From Candidatus Gallitreponema excrementavium (GTDB taxonomy: Bacteria; Spirochaetota; Spirochaetia; Treponematales; Treponemataceae), in contig JADIMM010000071.1 in assembly GCA_017694795.1 (NCBI GenBank), forward strand, positions 1-53,593: a stretch of 53,593 nucleotides of DNA, read 5' to 3'. Positions 16,866-24,249 of this stretch are shown piece after piece (the first letter of the stretch is position 1; each line of letters begins with the position of its first letter). The notes under the pieces were generated by a model that was given only the letters and a program-made list of their open reading frames with translations, was not told the origin of the DNA and did no database searches. Both the position numbers and the translations under genes were made by a program.

Positions 16866-17114
16866 TCAGATTTTGGTGTATTGTTTAAGGGTTTCTTCCA
16901 CCAGGCTTCTTACACTTGAAACAACAATATTACTTAAATCCCCCTGAATTTCCATTTTGGAAAGGGCATTTTCCGAATCGGGAAAAAACAACTGCACTAC
17001 ATCAATTTCCAAGGCCCCGGTAATCTTGACCAGGGTTTTGTCCCTGGGCCAAAGTCTTTTGCTTTCTATGCTGTTAATAGTCTGCTCAGAAACCGCATCT
17101 TTAAAATTTACATT
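16866..17114 (-). pseudogene. Remnant of an XRE/Cro-type helix-turn-helix regulator
   Basis: The minus strand, ending in TGA at 16866, encodes DAVSEQTINSIESKRLWPRD, then KTLVKITGALEIDVVQLFFP and a C-terminal helix. This matches the recognition helix and following helices of a Cro/CI-type HTH domain (SxQTIxxIE...P...L.KIA.AL.VDV..LF). No ATG, GTG or TTG precedes the similarity in frame, and the first two HTH helices are missing. A terminator lies directly upstream. I read it as a 5'-truncated pseudogene. Initiation at an unusual codon is the alternative. Confidence 0.6.
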
Positions 17115-17137
17115 AGTAGTAAAACGAAATGAATGGC

Positions 17138-17166
17138 AAAAAAAATCCGGTCCTATGAACCGGATT
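17138..17166 (-). terminator. Intrinsic terminator of the 13-gene fumarate operon
   Basis: On the minus strand AATCCGGTT-CATAGG-ACCGGATT is followed by eight T (17138-17145). It lies 25 bases after the last gene of the operon. Confidence 0.9.
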
Positions 17167-17190
17167 GTAAAGCAAAGGTGTAAATGGCGG

Positions 17191-17442
17191 TTATTTTTTT
17201 ACCACATCCAAAACCCTTGTTTTGAAGAATTCAGGAAAATTTTCCTTTGTAATTCCGGTAACAATTTCCCCGTCTATCTTCATGTTTGCACCGTTCTCTT
17301 TGCAGGCACCAAGGCAAATGGAACCGGCAAGCTCAACTTTGTCCTCCAATCCGTTTTTCTTAAGCTCTGTTTTCAAAAGCTCCAGAATGGATTTTGAACC
17401 CTTTACATGGCATGAACTGCCAAAACAAACTTCAATTTTCAT
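17191..17442 (-). CDS. Thioredoxin-like [2Fe-2S] ferredoxin
   Basis: The 83-residue protein has the thioredoxin-like [2Fe-2S] ferredoxin pattern of NuoE/HndA/HydC C-terminal domains: Cys6 and Cys11 in VCFGSSCH, Cys43 and Cys47 in SICLGACK. Such domains hand electrons between flavin/NADH modules and iron-sulfur subunits. It is the last gene of the mdh-fum-hdr-flx-frd operon, 16 bases after the transporter. It could be a mobile electron carrier or an extra subunit of the complex. The physiological partner cannot be read from sequence. ATG 17442 is the only sensible start. Confidence 0.85.
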   Translation of the reverse strand: MKIEVCFGSSCHVKGSKSILELLKTELKKNGLEDKVELAGSICLGACKENGANMKIDGEIVTGITKENFPEFFKTRVLDVVKK

Positions 17443-17458
17443 TTTATACCTCTTTCAT

Positions 17459-18655
17459 TTATAATAATATAATCAGCTTTGAAAGTAAAACCACTGAAAC
17501 CAAAGCAATGGGATAGGTGGCTGCATAAGCTGATGCCACCTCATCTGTTCCCGTTGTACTTATCAAGGTTCCTAAAGCCGGTGTACTTGTCATTCCACCA
17601 GTAATAGAACCCAGATTATTGAATATGCTGAGTTTAAACACATACTTGGCTACAAGAAAACCTGCAACCATAGGAACAACGGTCATCACTGCACCGTAAA
17701 TAAAGTATGTCAACTTAACATGCTCAATAAAGTTTATTCCTCCCGGAACTCCGGCACCGATTAAAAACAGCACCAGGCCAAGCTCCCTAAAGAAATTAAG
17801 GGCATCCTTTGTTACACGGCAGTCTATTTTACCGATTCTGCCAAAATGGCCTATCAGGAGTCCGGCCACAAGAGTTCCACCAGAAGTTCCCAAGGAAAAA
17901 TTAATTCCCGGAATGTGAAAAGACCCGATTATGGATCCAAGGGCAATGGCAATAAAGAAGGGGAAAAATCCGTATGGGTCAAGTTTTACCAGACCGGGCT
18001 TAGCCTCGGGAATTTGAACTGCATTTACAGCCACATAAGTTTCCCTTTCTTTTTCCATATCCACCTTAAGAATCCGGGGGACAATCTGGACAAAAAGTAC
18101 TACCCCCAAAACCCCAAACAAATAAGCAATTCCGTAACCGGCAACGACTGCATCCTGATTTTGGGCAACTTCCTTTGCACTGGAAAGGCCCGGGGTACTG
18201 GTAAGTCCTCCGGTTAAGAGACCTACAACCATTTCCTTTGAAAGATTTTTATCAAACAAAAGGAAAAGCCAGGCTGTTATCCCTCCGATTACTATAATTA
18301 ATAGACCATTCAGAATATAAGCCAAAGAGTTTTTATTAAGGGTCCTGAAAAACTTAGGGCCAGCTATAAGCCCCACTGCAGTTACGAACAAAGCCGTTCC
18401 GATATTTGAAATAAAGGAATAATTGGACTTTATTGTAGCATTGTACAGGTTTATGACTTTTTCCCCGATTTTAAAGGAAGGAAAATAGCTCAATACCACC
18501 CCGTACACAAGGGCAACAAGCAGCACCCCTGCTGTTCCAAGGGAGATTCCTTTTATTTTGACTCCTCCCACGAGATACCCCAAGGTTGCTATTGTAAAAG
18601 AAACAAACACAACACTTAATACTGCGTTAAGGAATTCACCAGTATATTCAACCAC
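17459..18655 (-). CDS. AAEx-family (Asp-Al_Ex) transporter, candidate succinate exporter
   Basis: The 398-residue membrane protein is built from two homologous halves, each with about five helices and each ending in the motif GG[LM]TSTP[GA]L (about residues 145 and 350). This is the aspartate:alanine exchanger fold. Family members include AspT and the succinate exporter SucE of corynebacteria. The central TrkA-C (RCK) domain of AspT is missing, so this is a short form. It is encoded 10 bases after the fumarate reductase flavoprotein, which makes a C4-dicarboxylate, most simply succinate, the likely substrate (inference). Translation starts with GTG 18655 after GGAGTGCAGG. Confidence 0.82.
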   Translation of the reverse strand: MVEYTGEFLNAVLSVVFVSFTIATLGYLVGGVKIKGISLGTAGVLLVALVYGVVLSYFPSFKIGEKVINLYNATIKSNYSFISNIGTALFVTAVGLIAGPKFFRTLNKNSLAYILNGLLIIVIGGITAWLFLLFDKNLSKEMVVGLLTGGLTSTPGLSSAKEVAQNQDAVVAGYGIAYLFGVLGVVLFVQIVPRILKVDMEKERETYVAVNAVQIPEAKPGLVKLDPYGFFPFFIAIALGSIIGSFHIPGINFSLGTSGGTLVAGLLIGHFGRIGKIDCRVTKDALNFFRELGLVLFLIGAGVPGGINFIEHVKLTYFIYGAVMTVVPMVAGFLVAKYVFKLSIFNNLGSITGGMTSTPALGTLISTTGTDEVASAYAATYPIALVSVVLLSKLIILL

Positions 18656-18664
18656 CCTGCACTC

Positions 18665-20314
18665 CTATTTTGCTTCAAAACGGGGATTCCCGTGTGTATA
18701 GGAAGGCAGGAGTTTCGGTGAAAGTGTGTCGTCTGTTATTCCACAGGCCTTTCTTTCATCTTCAAATCTTTTAACATGGTCAAGACTCATTTTTCCCACT
18801 GTTACTCCGGCAGCTGTTGCTGCTGCACTCTTTCCTGCATCCCTTCCGAACACAATTATGTCCAAAAGTGAATTTCCCATCAGGCGGTTTCTTCCGTGGA
18901 TTCCTCCGACAGCTTCACCGGCAACAAAGAGGTTTTTTACACCGGACATACAGTCTTCGTTAATATCGATTCCACCATTCTGGTAATGCAAAGTGGGATA
19001 AACAAGAATTGGCTGTTTTCTTATGTCTATTCCATATTTACCGAACATTCTCAACATAGCCGGGATTCTCTTTTCTATTGTACCTTCGCCGTTCTTTACC
19101 TCTATCATCGGGGTATCAAGCCAGACTCCCAGGCCACTGCCGGTTTTAATTCCGTTTCCCCTGTCACTGCATTCCCGGATAATGGAAGCAGCCGAAACAT
19201 CCCTGGTTTCCAACGGATGCATAAAGGCCTCTCCGTTTTTGTTTATCAACTTAGCCCCAAGGGACCTTACCTTTTCTGTTACCAATGCCCCGAAAATCTG
19301 CTCCGGAAAGGCAGCCCCGGTTGGATGATACTGGAGGGTATCCTGGTAAAGTAGCTTTGCACCTGCCCTGTATGCCAAAACAAGACCGTCGGCAGTTGCC
19401 CCGTAGTGGTTTGATGTAGGGAACCCCTGATAATGAAGGCGTCCTGCACCACCGGTGGCAATTATTACAGTTTTTGCCTTTGCAATTCTGATTTCATTGG
19501 TTTCCATATTAAGAAGAACTGCACCGCAGGCACAACCTTTATCGTCCAAAATAAGCTCGATGGCAGCAGTAAAGTCAACAACAGGAATTTCCCGGTTAAA
19601 AACCTCGTCCCGGAGGGTTCTCATTATTTCTGCCCCGGAATAATCCTTTGCAGCGTGCATTCTCTTGCGGCTTGTTCCTCCTCCATGGGTGGTAATCATT
19701 GTACCGTCAGGGGCTTTGTCAAATTCCACCCCAAGGTCATTAAGCCACTGAATGGCTTCGGGAGCCTCGCAGACAAGTTTCTTTAAAAGCTCCGGCTTTG
19801 CCGCAAAGTGGCCGCCTCCAAAGGCGTCCAGGTAATGCTGGGCCGGTGAATCATTAGGCTTGTCAGCTGCCTGAATACCACCCTCGGCCATCATTGTATT
19901 TGCATCCCCAATACGGAGTTTTGTTACAATCATGACCTTTGCCCCGGCTTTATGGGCCTCGATGGCAGCAGATGAACCGGCTCCACCTCCACCGATAACC
20001 AGAACATCAGTATCGTAATCTATTCTGTCCAGATTTATCTCTGAGGGATTAATCCGGCTTTTACCCTGTAAAAGGGCTGCCAACTCCAAAGGAACATCGC
20101 CTCCCTTATTGGGACCCATTTTAAGCTGGGTAAATTCCGACTTCTTATAATCGGGATGATAGGTTGCCAAAAGCTGATCTTTTTCTTCGGCGGTCATTCT
20201 TCTTGGTTCCAGCTCTGCATTACTCTTACGGTTTGCTTCCACTTTTTTCATGGATTCCAGCATTTCCGGAGTATAAATATCTTCCAATCTAAGGTCTGTT
20301 TTAATTTCGTACAT
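18665..20314 (-). CDS. frdA: Fumarate reductase/succinate dehydrogenase-type flavoprotein, soluble form
   Basis: The 549-residue FAD protein should reduce fumarate to succinate. The Rossmann motif VLVIGGGGAG starts only at residue 104, after a 100-residue extension not found in classical FrdA. The position that carries covalent FAD-His in FrdA/SdhA (SHT...AEGG) reads NT at 139-140, as in L-aspartate oxidase, so FAD is probably non-covalent. Dicarboxylate-binding and catalytic residues are kept: HPTG at 330, the catalytic-type Arg350 in TEKVRSLG, His443 in LHYQNGG, and Arg477 in GRNRLMGNSL. The C-terminal helical domain of SdhA is largely missing. L-aspartate oxidase is a weaker alternative given the fumarase and MDH neighbours. 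Confidence 0.88.
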   Translation of the reverse strand: MYEIKTDLRLEDIYTPEMLESMKKVEANRKSNAELEPRRMTAEEKDQLLATYHPDYKKSEFTQLKMGPNKGGDVPLELAALLQGKSRINPSEINLDRIDYDTDVLVIGGGGAGSSAAIEAHKAGAKVMIVTKLRIGDANTMMAEGGIQAADKPNDSPAQHYLDAFGGGHFAAKPELLKKLVCEAPEAIQWLNDLGVEFDKAPDGTMITTHGGGTSRKRMHAAKDYSGAEIMRTLRDEVFNREIPVVDFTAAIELILDDKGCACGAVLLNMETNEIRIAKAKTVIIATGGAGRLHYQGFPTSNHYGATADGLVLAYRAGAKLLYQDTLQYHPTGAAFPEQIFGALVTEKVRSLGAKLINKNGEAFMHPLETRDVSAASIIRECSDRGNGIKTGSGLGVWLDTPMIEVKNGEGTIEKRIPAMLRMFGKYGIDIRKQPILVYPTLHYQNGGIDINEDCMSGVKNLFVAGEAVGGIHGRNRLMGNSLLDIIVFGRDAGKSAAATAAGVTVGKMSLDHVKRFEDERKACGITDDTLSPKLLPSYTHGNPRFEAK

Positions 20315-20323
20315 TGCAAACTC

Positions 20324-20998
20324 CTATTTTTCGATTTCCCGGTTATTGTATAACTCTTTGATTTCCGCAAGAGGTTTATTCATTATGTCCTGGATGAGAC
20401 TTTCAAACTTTCCCTGGGCAATTTCGTTCACCCGGTCTTCCAGATGCTGTGACTTTGGAGCCAGATATTTTCCGTTTATTCTTCTTGCCAAAAGTGCTAC
20501 CTGGGGATGTGAAATTTCGGCAGGACATCTGGAGGAACAGACCCCGCACATCACACAGTCAAAAGACTCCTCGGCACATTTTTCAAATTCTCCTCTTTGG
20601 GCATAGGCAATATACTGCATTACATTAAGCCCCTGGGTACAGGCTTTTGTACAGGAATTGCATCCTATGCAACTGTAAATTTCAGGATAAAGCTGCATCA
20701 TAACCTGTTGGGTTGTACTTACCTTTTCAATATCATAAAGCTGCTTTTCCAATGGAAAGAAAGGCAGGGTTGCAACATACATATTGTTCTCTACCTTTGT
20801 CTGGCAGGCGAGACAGGCCTTTAACTCATTATCGCCTTTGATGCGGTAAATAGTGGCACAGGCACCGCAAAACCCGTTGCGGCAACCGCAGCCCCTGACC
20901 AGCTTGTATCCGGCATATTCCATTGCTGTCATGATTGTAAGATTTGCCGGAACCTCGTATTTTTTACCAAAGAAAAAAACATTTACCATTTCACTCAT
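20324..20998 (-). CDS. frdB: FrdB/SdhB-like iron-sulfur protein with HdrC-like C-terminus
   Basis: Of 224 residues, the first 90 form a plant-type [2Fe-2S] domain (GCGCRNGFCGAC, then CLAC). The rest holds two complete CxxCxxCxxxC motifs (CIGCNSCTKAC, CVMCGVCSSRC). Classical SdhB/FrdB has a [3Fe-4S] site in the second position. Here the full four-Cys set predicts two [4Fe-4S], as in HdrC and TfrB. No membrane anchor subunit (FrdC/D) follows, so electrons must arrive from soluble partners, presumably the Hdr/Flx proteins encoded just upstream. It lies 9 bases before frdA with AGGAG as SD. Confidence 0.88.
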   Translation of the reverse strand: MSEMVNVFFFGKKYEVPANLTIMTAMEYAGYKLVRGCGCRNGFCGACATIYRIKGDNELKACLACQTKVENNMYVATLPFFPLEKQLYDIEKVSTTQQVMMQLYPEIYSCIGCNSCTKACTQGLNVMQYIAYAQRGEFEKCAEESFDCVMCGVCSSRCPAEISHPQVALLARRINGKYLAPKSQHLEDRVNEIAQGKFESLIQDIMNKPLAEIKELYNNREIEK

Positions 20999-21041
20999 AA
21001 AAACTCCTGTTAAAAAATCCTTTCAACATTTCTTCCGGAAA

Positions 21042-21869
21042 TCAATATTCTTCCGGCAGTTCGCCCAGTTTGTCAAAGCTGAACACAGGCCCATCCTTGC
21101 AAACATACTTATCACCGATATTGCAGCGCCCGCACTTGCCGATACCGCACTTCATCCTCATTTCCATTGTAGTATAAACCTGGGTATTTACAAAACCAAG
21201 TTCCTTTAGTCCCTGCAATGTAAATTTAATCATGATTGGAGGTCCACACATGATAACCGTCTTACTGGTATCAGGATTAAGTTCCTTTACATAGTTAGGG
21301 ATAAATCCAACATGACCGTCCCAATCCGCCTGGGGATTATCGATTGTAAGGTTTACTTCCACCCCTTCGTCCTTCATCCATTCGTCCAGGATTTCATTAT
21401 AAGCCACAAGGTCTGCCTTGGAACGGGAACCGTAGACAATCTGTATTGTCCCGTAGTTTTCCCTCTTGTCCCGGACATAGTTTATCACCGACCGTAAGGG
21501 GGCAAGCCCGATTCCTCCAGCAATAAACAAAAGATTCTTTCCCTTGAATTCAGTCTCAACAGGGAATCCGTTTCCGTAGGGACCACGGACGGTAATCTGC
21601 TGGCCTACTTCCATGGAATGAAGCCACTCGGTAAGACAGCCGCATTTTTTTACACTGAATTCCATAAATTCAGTATTCGTAGGAGAAGAAGTTATGGAAA
21701 TCATTGCCTCACTGACTCCGGGAACAGAAAGCATGGCACACTGTCCCGGTTTATGTTCAAAGAGTTTTTTCCCGTCAAGACCCACTACTCTGAAAGTCTT
21801 AACATCGGGAGTCTCCCTCCTGATATCTGTAACAACCCCCACATAGGGAATCAGAGCTTCATGTTCCAT
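21042..21869 (-). CDS. flxA: FlxA-like FAD/NAD(P)H oxidoreductase
   Basis: This 275-residue member of the ferredoxin-NADP reductase superfamily is of the PyrK/HydG/AsrB type. It has an FAD-binding barrel (KPGQCAMLSVPG, then ISITSSP), a nucleotide-binding domain (LLFIAGGIGLAPLRSVI, VIMCGPPIMI) and a C-terminal [2Fe-2S] loop KCGIGKCGRCNIG...C. In HdrABC-FlxABCD complexes FlxA accepts hydride from NADH. The start ATG directly abuts the flxB stop. It links the operon to the NADH pool, which is what malate dehydrogenase and glycolysis need re-oxidised. Confidence 0.88.
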   Translation of the reverse strand: MEHEALIPYVGVVTDIRRETPDVKTFRVVGLDGKKLFEHKPGQCAMLSVPGVSEAMISITSSPTNTEFMEFSVKKCGCLTEWLHSMEVGQQITVRGPYGNGFPVETEFKGKNLLFIAGGIGLAPLRSVINYVRDKRENYGTIQIVYGSRSKADLVAYNEILDEWMKDEGVEVNLTIDNPQADWDGHVGFIPNYVKELNPDTSKTVIMCGPPIMIKFTLQGLKELGFVNTQVYTTMEMRMKCGIGKCGRCNIGDKYVCKDGPVFSFDKLGELPEEY

Positions 21870-22916
21870 TTACTTTTCTCCTTTTACGGTTGATTCTGTA
21901 AGGCTCTTAATTACCTTTACGATGTTCATTGAAATAGGACACTTCTTCAGGCAGCGTCCGCAACCGACACATCCGAAGATTCCCTCGTTGTTGGAAGGAT
22001 AGTATACCAGCTTGTGCATAAATCTCTGGCGGAATCTTTCCAACTGGGTTAAACGGGGATTTGCAGCTGCCATCTTGGTAAAATCAGAATACATACAGCT
22101 GTCCCAGCATCTGAACCTCTTTATTCCGTGACCTGTGTCAAAATCCCTGATATCGTAACACTGACAGGTGGGACAGACAAAGGTACAGGTTCCACAGGCA
22201 ATGCAAGCCTGGGATAATTCAGCCCATTTGGGAGAGTTAAAAATCTCCATAAGGTTTTCATGGGTAAAAAGGCTCATGTCCATTCCGGCAAAGGCCTGGG
22301 TTTTCACCAGCTCCGATGTTTCTTCTTTAAGTGTTTCTACTGCATCTGAGTCCAGCTCCTGTACCTTTTCCCCGGCTGATTCTACAAAGGAGGTAAATTT
22401 CTCACCCCGTGGAGTGTTGGCTTCGAACCAGTAAAATTCCCCGTCGGTCCACCCGGAAACATCCCCTTTGGGATTTGCAGGATCTATTCCGAAAAGTGAA
22501 CAAAAACAGGTAGGTGCCATTTCATTGCAGGAAAGGGTTACGATAATACCGTGTTCCCTCCGGTTTTTGTAGTAAGTATCAACAGGGTCTACAAGAAACA
22601 CCCGGTCAAGAATGGCAAAACTAGCAGCATCGCAGGCCCTTACCCCGAACACAACAAAATCTTCCATTTCTTTTCTGGGATCAATAACCTCAATATTTTT
22701 CCCTGACATCTTAAACTCCATCAGGTTTTCAGTCTGGGGGAAAAAGAAGTCCTTGGCACTTCTGTTTGTATTTAAGGCGGAACTGAATACTGTGCCTTCC
22801 TTCCATAGTCCGTAATCAGCTTCGCCGGATGTATTGTCCACAGGAAGATACAAAGGCATCTTTGAGCTTATTGCGGCAAACAATTCGTTTAATTTTGAAG
22901 CAGAAATTTTAACCAT
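21870..22916 (-). CDS. flxB: FlxB-like 4Fe-4S dicluster protein (Fer4_22 / AsrA-like)
   Basis: The protein has 348 residues. The N-terminal half carries VFGVRACDAASFAILDRVF and SCNEMAPTCFC, typical of AsrA/HyhB/FlxB proteins. The C-terminal half has CIACGTCTFVCPTCQC and CVGCGRCLKKCP, predicting two [4Fe-4S]. It relays electrons between FlxA and the other iron-sulfur subunits. The start overlaps the flxC stop by one base (TGATG), a sign of tight co-translation. In anaerobic sulfite reductase the same family pairs with AsrB, the FlxA homologue. No AsrC is present here. Confidence 0.85.
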   Translation of the reverse strand: MVKISASKLNELFAAISSKMPLYLPVDNTSGEADYGLWKEGTVFSSALNTNRSAKDFFFPQTENLMEFKMSGKNIEVIDPRKEMEDFVVFGVRACDAASFAILDRVFLVDPVDTYYKNRREHGIIVTLSCNEMAPTCFCSLFGIDPANPKGDVSGWTDGEFYWFEANTPRGEKFTSFVESAGEKVQELDSDAVETLKEETSELVKTQAFAGMDMSLFTHENLMEIFNSPKWAELSQACIACGTCTFVCPTCQCYDIRDFDTGHGIKRFRCWDSCMYSDFTKMAAANPRLTQLERFRQRFMHKLVYYPSNNEGIFGCVGCGRCLKKCPISMNIVKVIKSLTESTVKGEK

Positions 22917-23800
22917 CAGTTCTCTCCTCCTTCGCCCTTTTCCCGGCTGTATACTACAGAGGGTTCCACATCGTCTGTCTTAAATGTATTAAGGGGTGCC
23001 CTGGTTTCCAAATCTTCACCAGCCTGGTAATCCCCGTAAATCTCGTTTATGTCCTTGATATACTTCCGGTTTAACAGGTGGAGGGGAATATTCTGTGGAC
23101 AAACCCTTGAACATTCACCACAGTCAGTACATCTTCCTGCCACATGGAAAGCCCTGATGATATGGAACATCTTCTCCTCAAAGGAGTCGGCAGCAGCTTT
23201 CTGGGATATTCCGGAATTAGGATTGTCAAAGACGCACAGTTCGCAGGAACAGGCGGGGCAGACATTACGGCAGGCATTGCAGCGGATACATCTGGAAAGC
23301 TCGTTCTGCCAGAAAGCAAACCTCTGGTCTGGTGTCATTGCCTCCAGCTCTGAAACCTTGTCAAAACGCTTCGTGTTTTTTTCTACGGTCTCATCCCCGT
23401 CATTAACACCCAAAAGCTCGTCGTAAATCACATGGCGTTTGCCTTCGTTCTGTTCTGAATAAAAAGGAACACCGATTACATACACATTTTCCCGGATTAT
23501 CCTGTGTTCTTTCACAAGCTGCTGGAAACTGTATGTATCATTGGGTTTAAGAAAGGCAAGGATTTTTCCTTCCTTTCTGGATTCCTTTATGAGATACTTT
23601 GAAACAGTGGCCTCGCAATAGCGGTCAAAAACAAAGTTCTTTTCCAGTTCTTCCACAGAAGAAAAAACCCTGGGGGTAATATCATAGTCAAAAAGCCCTT
23701 TTTCCCAACCCATAACCCGGTTGACTGCACCGGAAGCCAACATCTCCTTTGCCTTGGCAAATACTTCCTTAGAAACCTGTTCTGAAACTATTTCCTGCAT
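22916..23800 (-). CDS. flxC: FlxC-like 4Fe-4S protein
   Basis: The 294-residue protein has a first half without cysteines in cluster motifs and a second half with CIRCNACRNVCPACSCELC and CTDCGECSRVCP. The motif set suggests two [4Fe-4S] clusters, and the first motif holds extra Cys. It matches the FlxC position and type in HdrABC-FlxABCD gene sets. It overlaps the MvhD gene by 13 bases and touches flxB, so it is made stoichiometrically with them. The specific fold of the N-terminal half is not clear to me. Confidence 0.82.
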   Translation of the reverse strand: MQEIVSEQVSKEVFAKAKEMLASGAVNRVMGWEKGLFDYDITPRVFSSVEELEKNFVFDRYCEATVSKYLIKESRKEGKILAFLKPNDTYSFQQLVKEHRIIRENVYVIGVPFYSEQNEGKRHVIYDELLGVNDGDETVEKNTKRFDKVSELEAMTPDQRFAFWQNELSRCIRCNACRNVCPACSCELCVFDNPNSGISQKAAADSFEEKMFHIIRAFHVAGRCTDCGECSRVCPQNIPLHLLNRKYIKDINEIYGDYQAGEDLETRAPLNTFKTDDVEPSVVYSREKGEGGEN

Positions 23801-24249
23801 CGCAAGTCCTCCAGTCTTTTATTCGGGCCTAAGGCCTTAATTGTTTCAACAAATTCGTTCATAGTGGCAGCAAATTTTGCCCCTTCGGCAGCAGACACCC
23901 ATTCAACCCTGGTTCTGCCCTTTTCGATGCCCATAAAGCTTAATGTTGAAAAAAGCAAGGTCATTCTGCGGCGTGCAAAATAGTTACCGCTTGTGTAGTG
24001 GCAGTCCCCCGGATGACAGCCGCAAATAATAACACCGTCTGCACCTTTCTGGAATGCCCTGAGTATAAACATTGGATTTACCCTGCATGAACAGGGAACA
24101 CGGATAATCTTTACATCCGTGGAATAATTAAGCCTGTTTGTTCCTGCCAGGTCTGCACCGGCATAGGAACACCAGTTACAGCAGAAGGCAACAATTTTAG
24201 GTTTGAATTCCGTATCTTTATTATCTGTAGTAACTTCGTTTACTGACAT
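23788..24249 (-). CDS. flxD: MvhD/FlxD-type [2Fe-2S] hydrogenase iron-sulfur subunit
   Basis: At 153 residues it is a classic MvhD domain: CCNWCSYAGADLAGTNRL, then RVPCSCRVNP, then CGCHPGDCHYTSGNYFARRR. MvhD delivers electrons from a dehydrogenase module into HdrA through its [2Fe-2S] cluster. In methanogens that module is hydrogenase, and in Flx systems it is NADH dehydrogenase. No hydrogenase gene is present, so the donor is FlxABC. It overlaps hdrA by 10 bases. Confidence 0.92.
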   Translation of the reverse strand: MSVNEVTTDNKDTEFKPKIVAFCCNWCSYAGADLAGTNRLNYSTDVKIIRVPCSCRVNPMFILRAFQKGADGVIICGCHPGDCHYTSGNYFARRRMTLLFSTLSFMGIEKGRTRVEWVSAAEGAKFAATMNEFVETIKALGPNKRLEDLRCRK

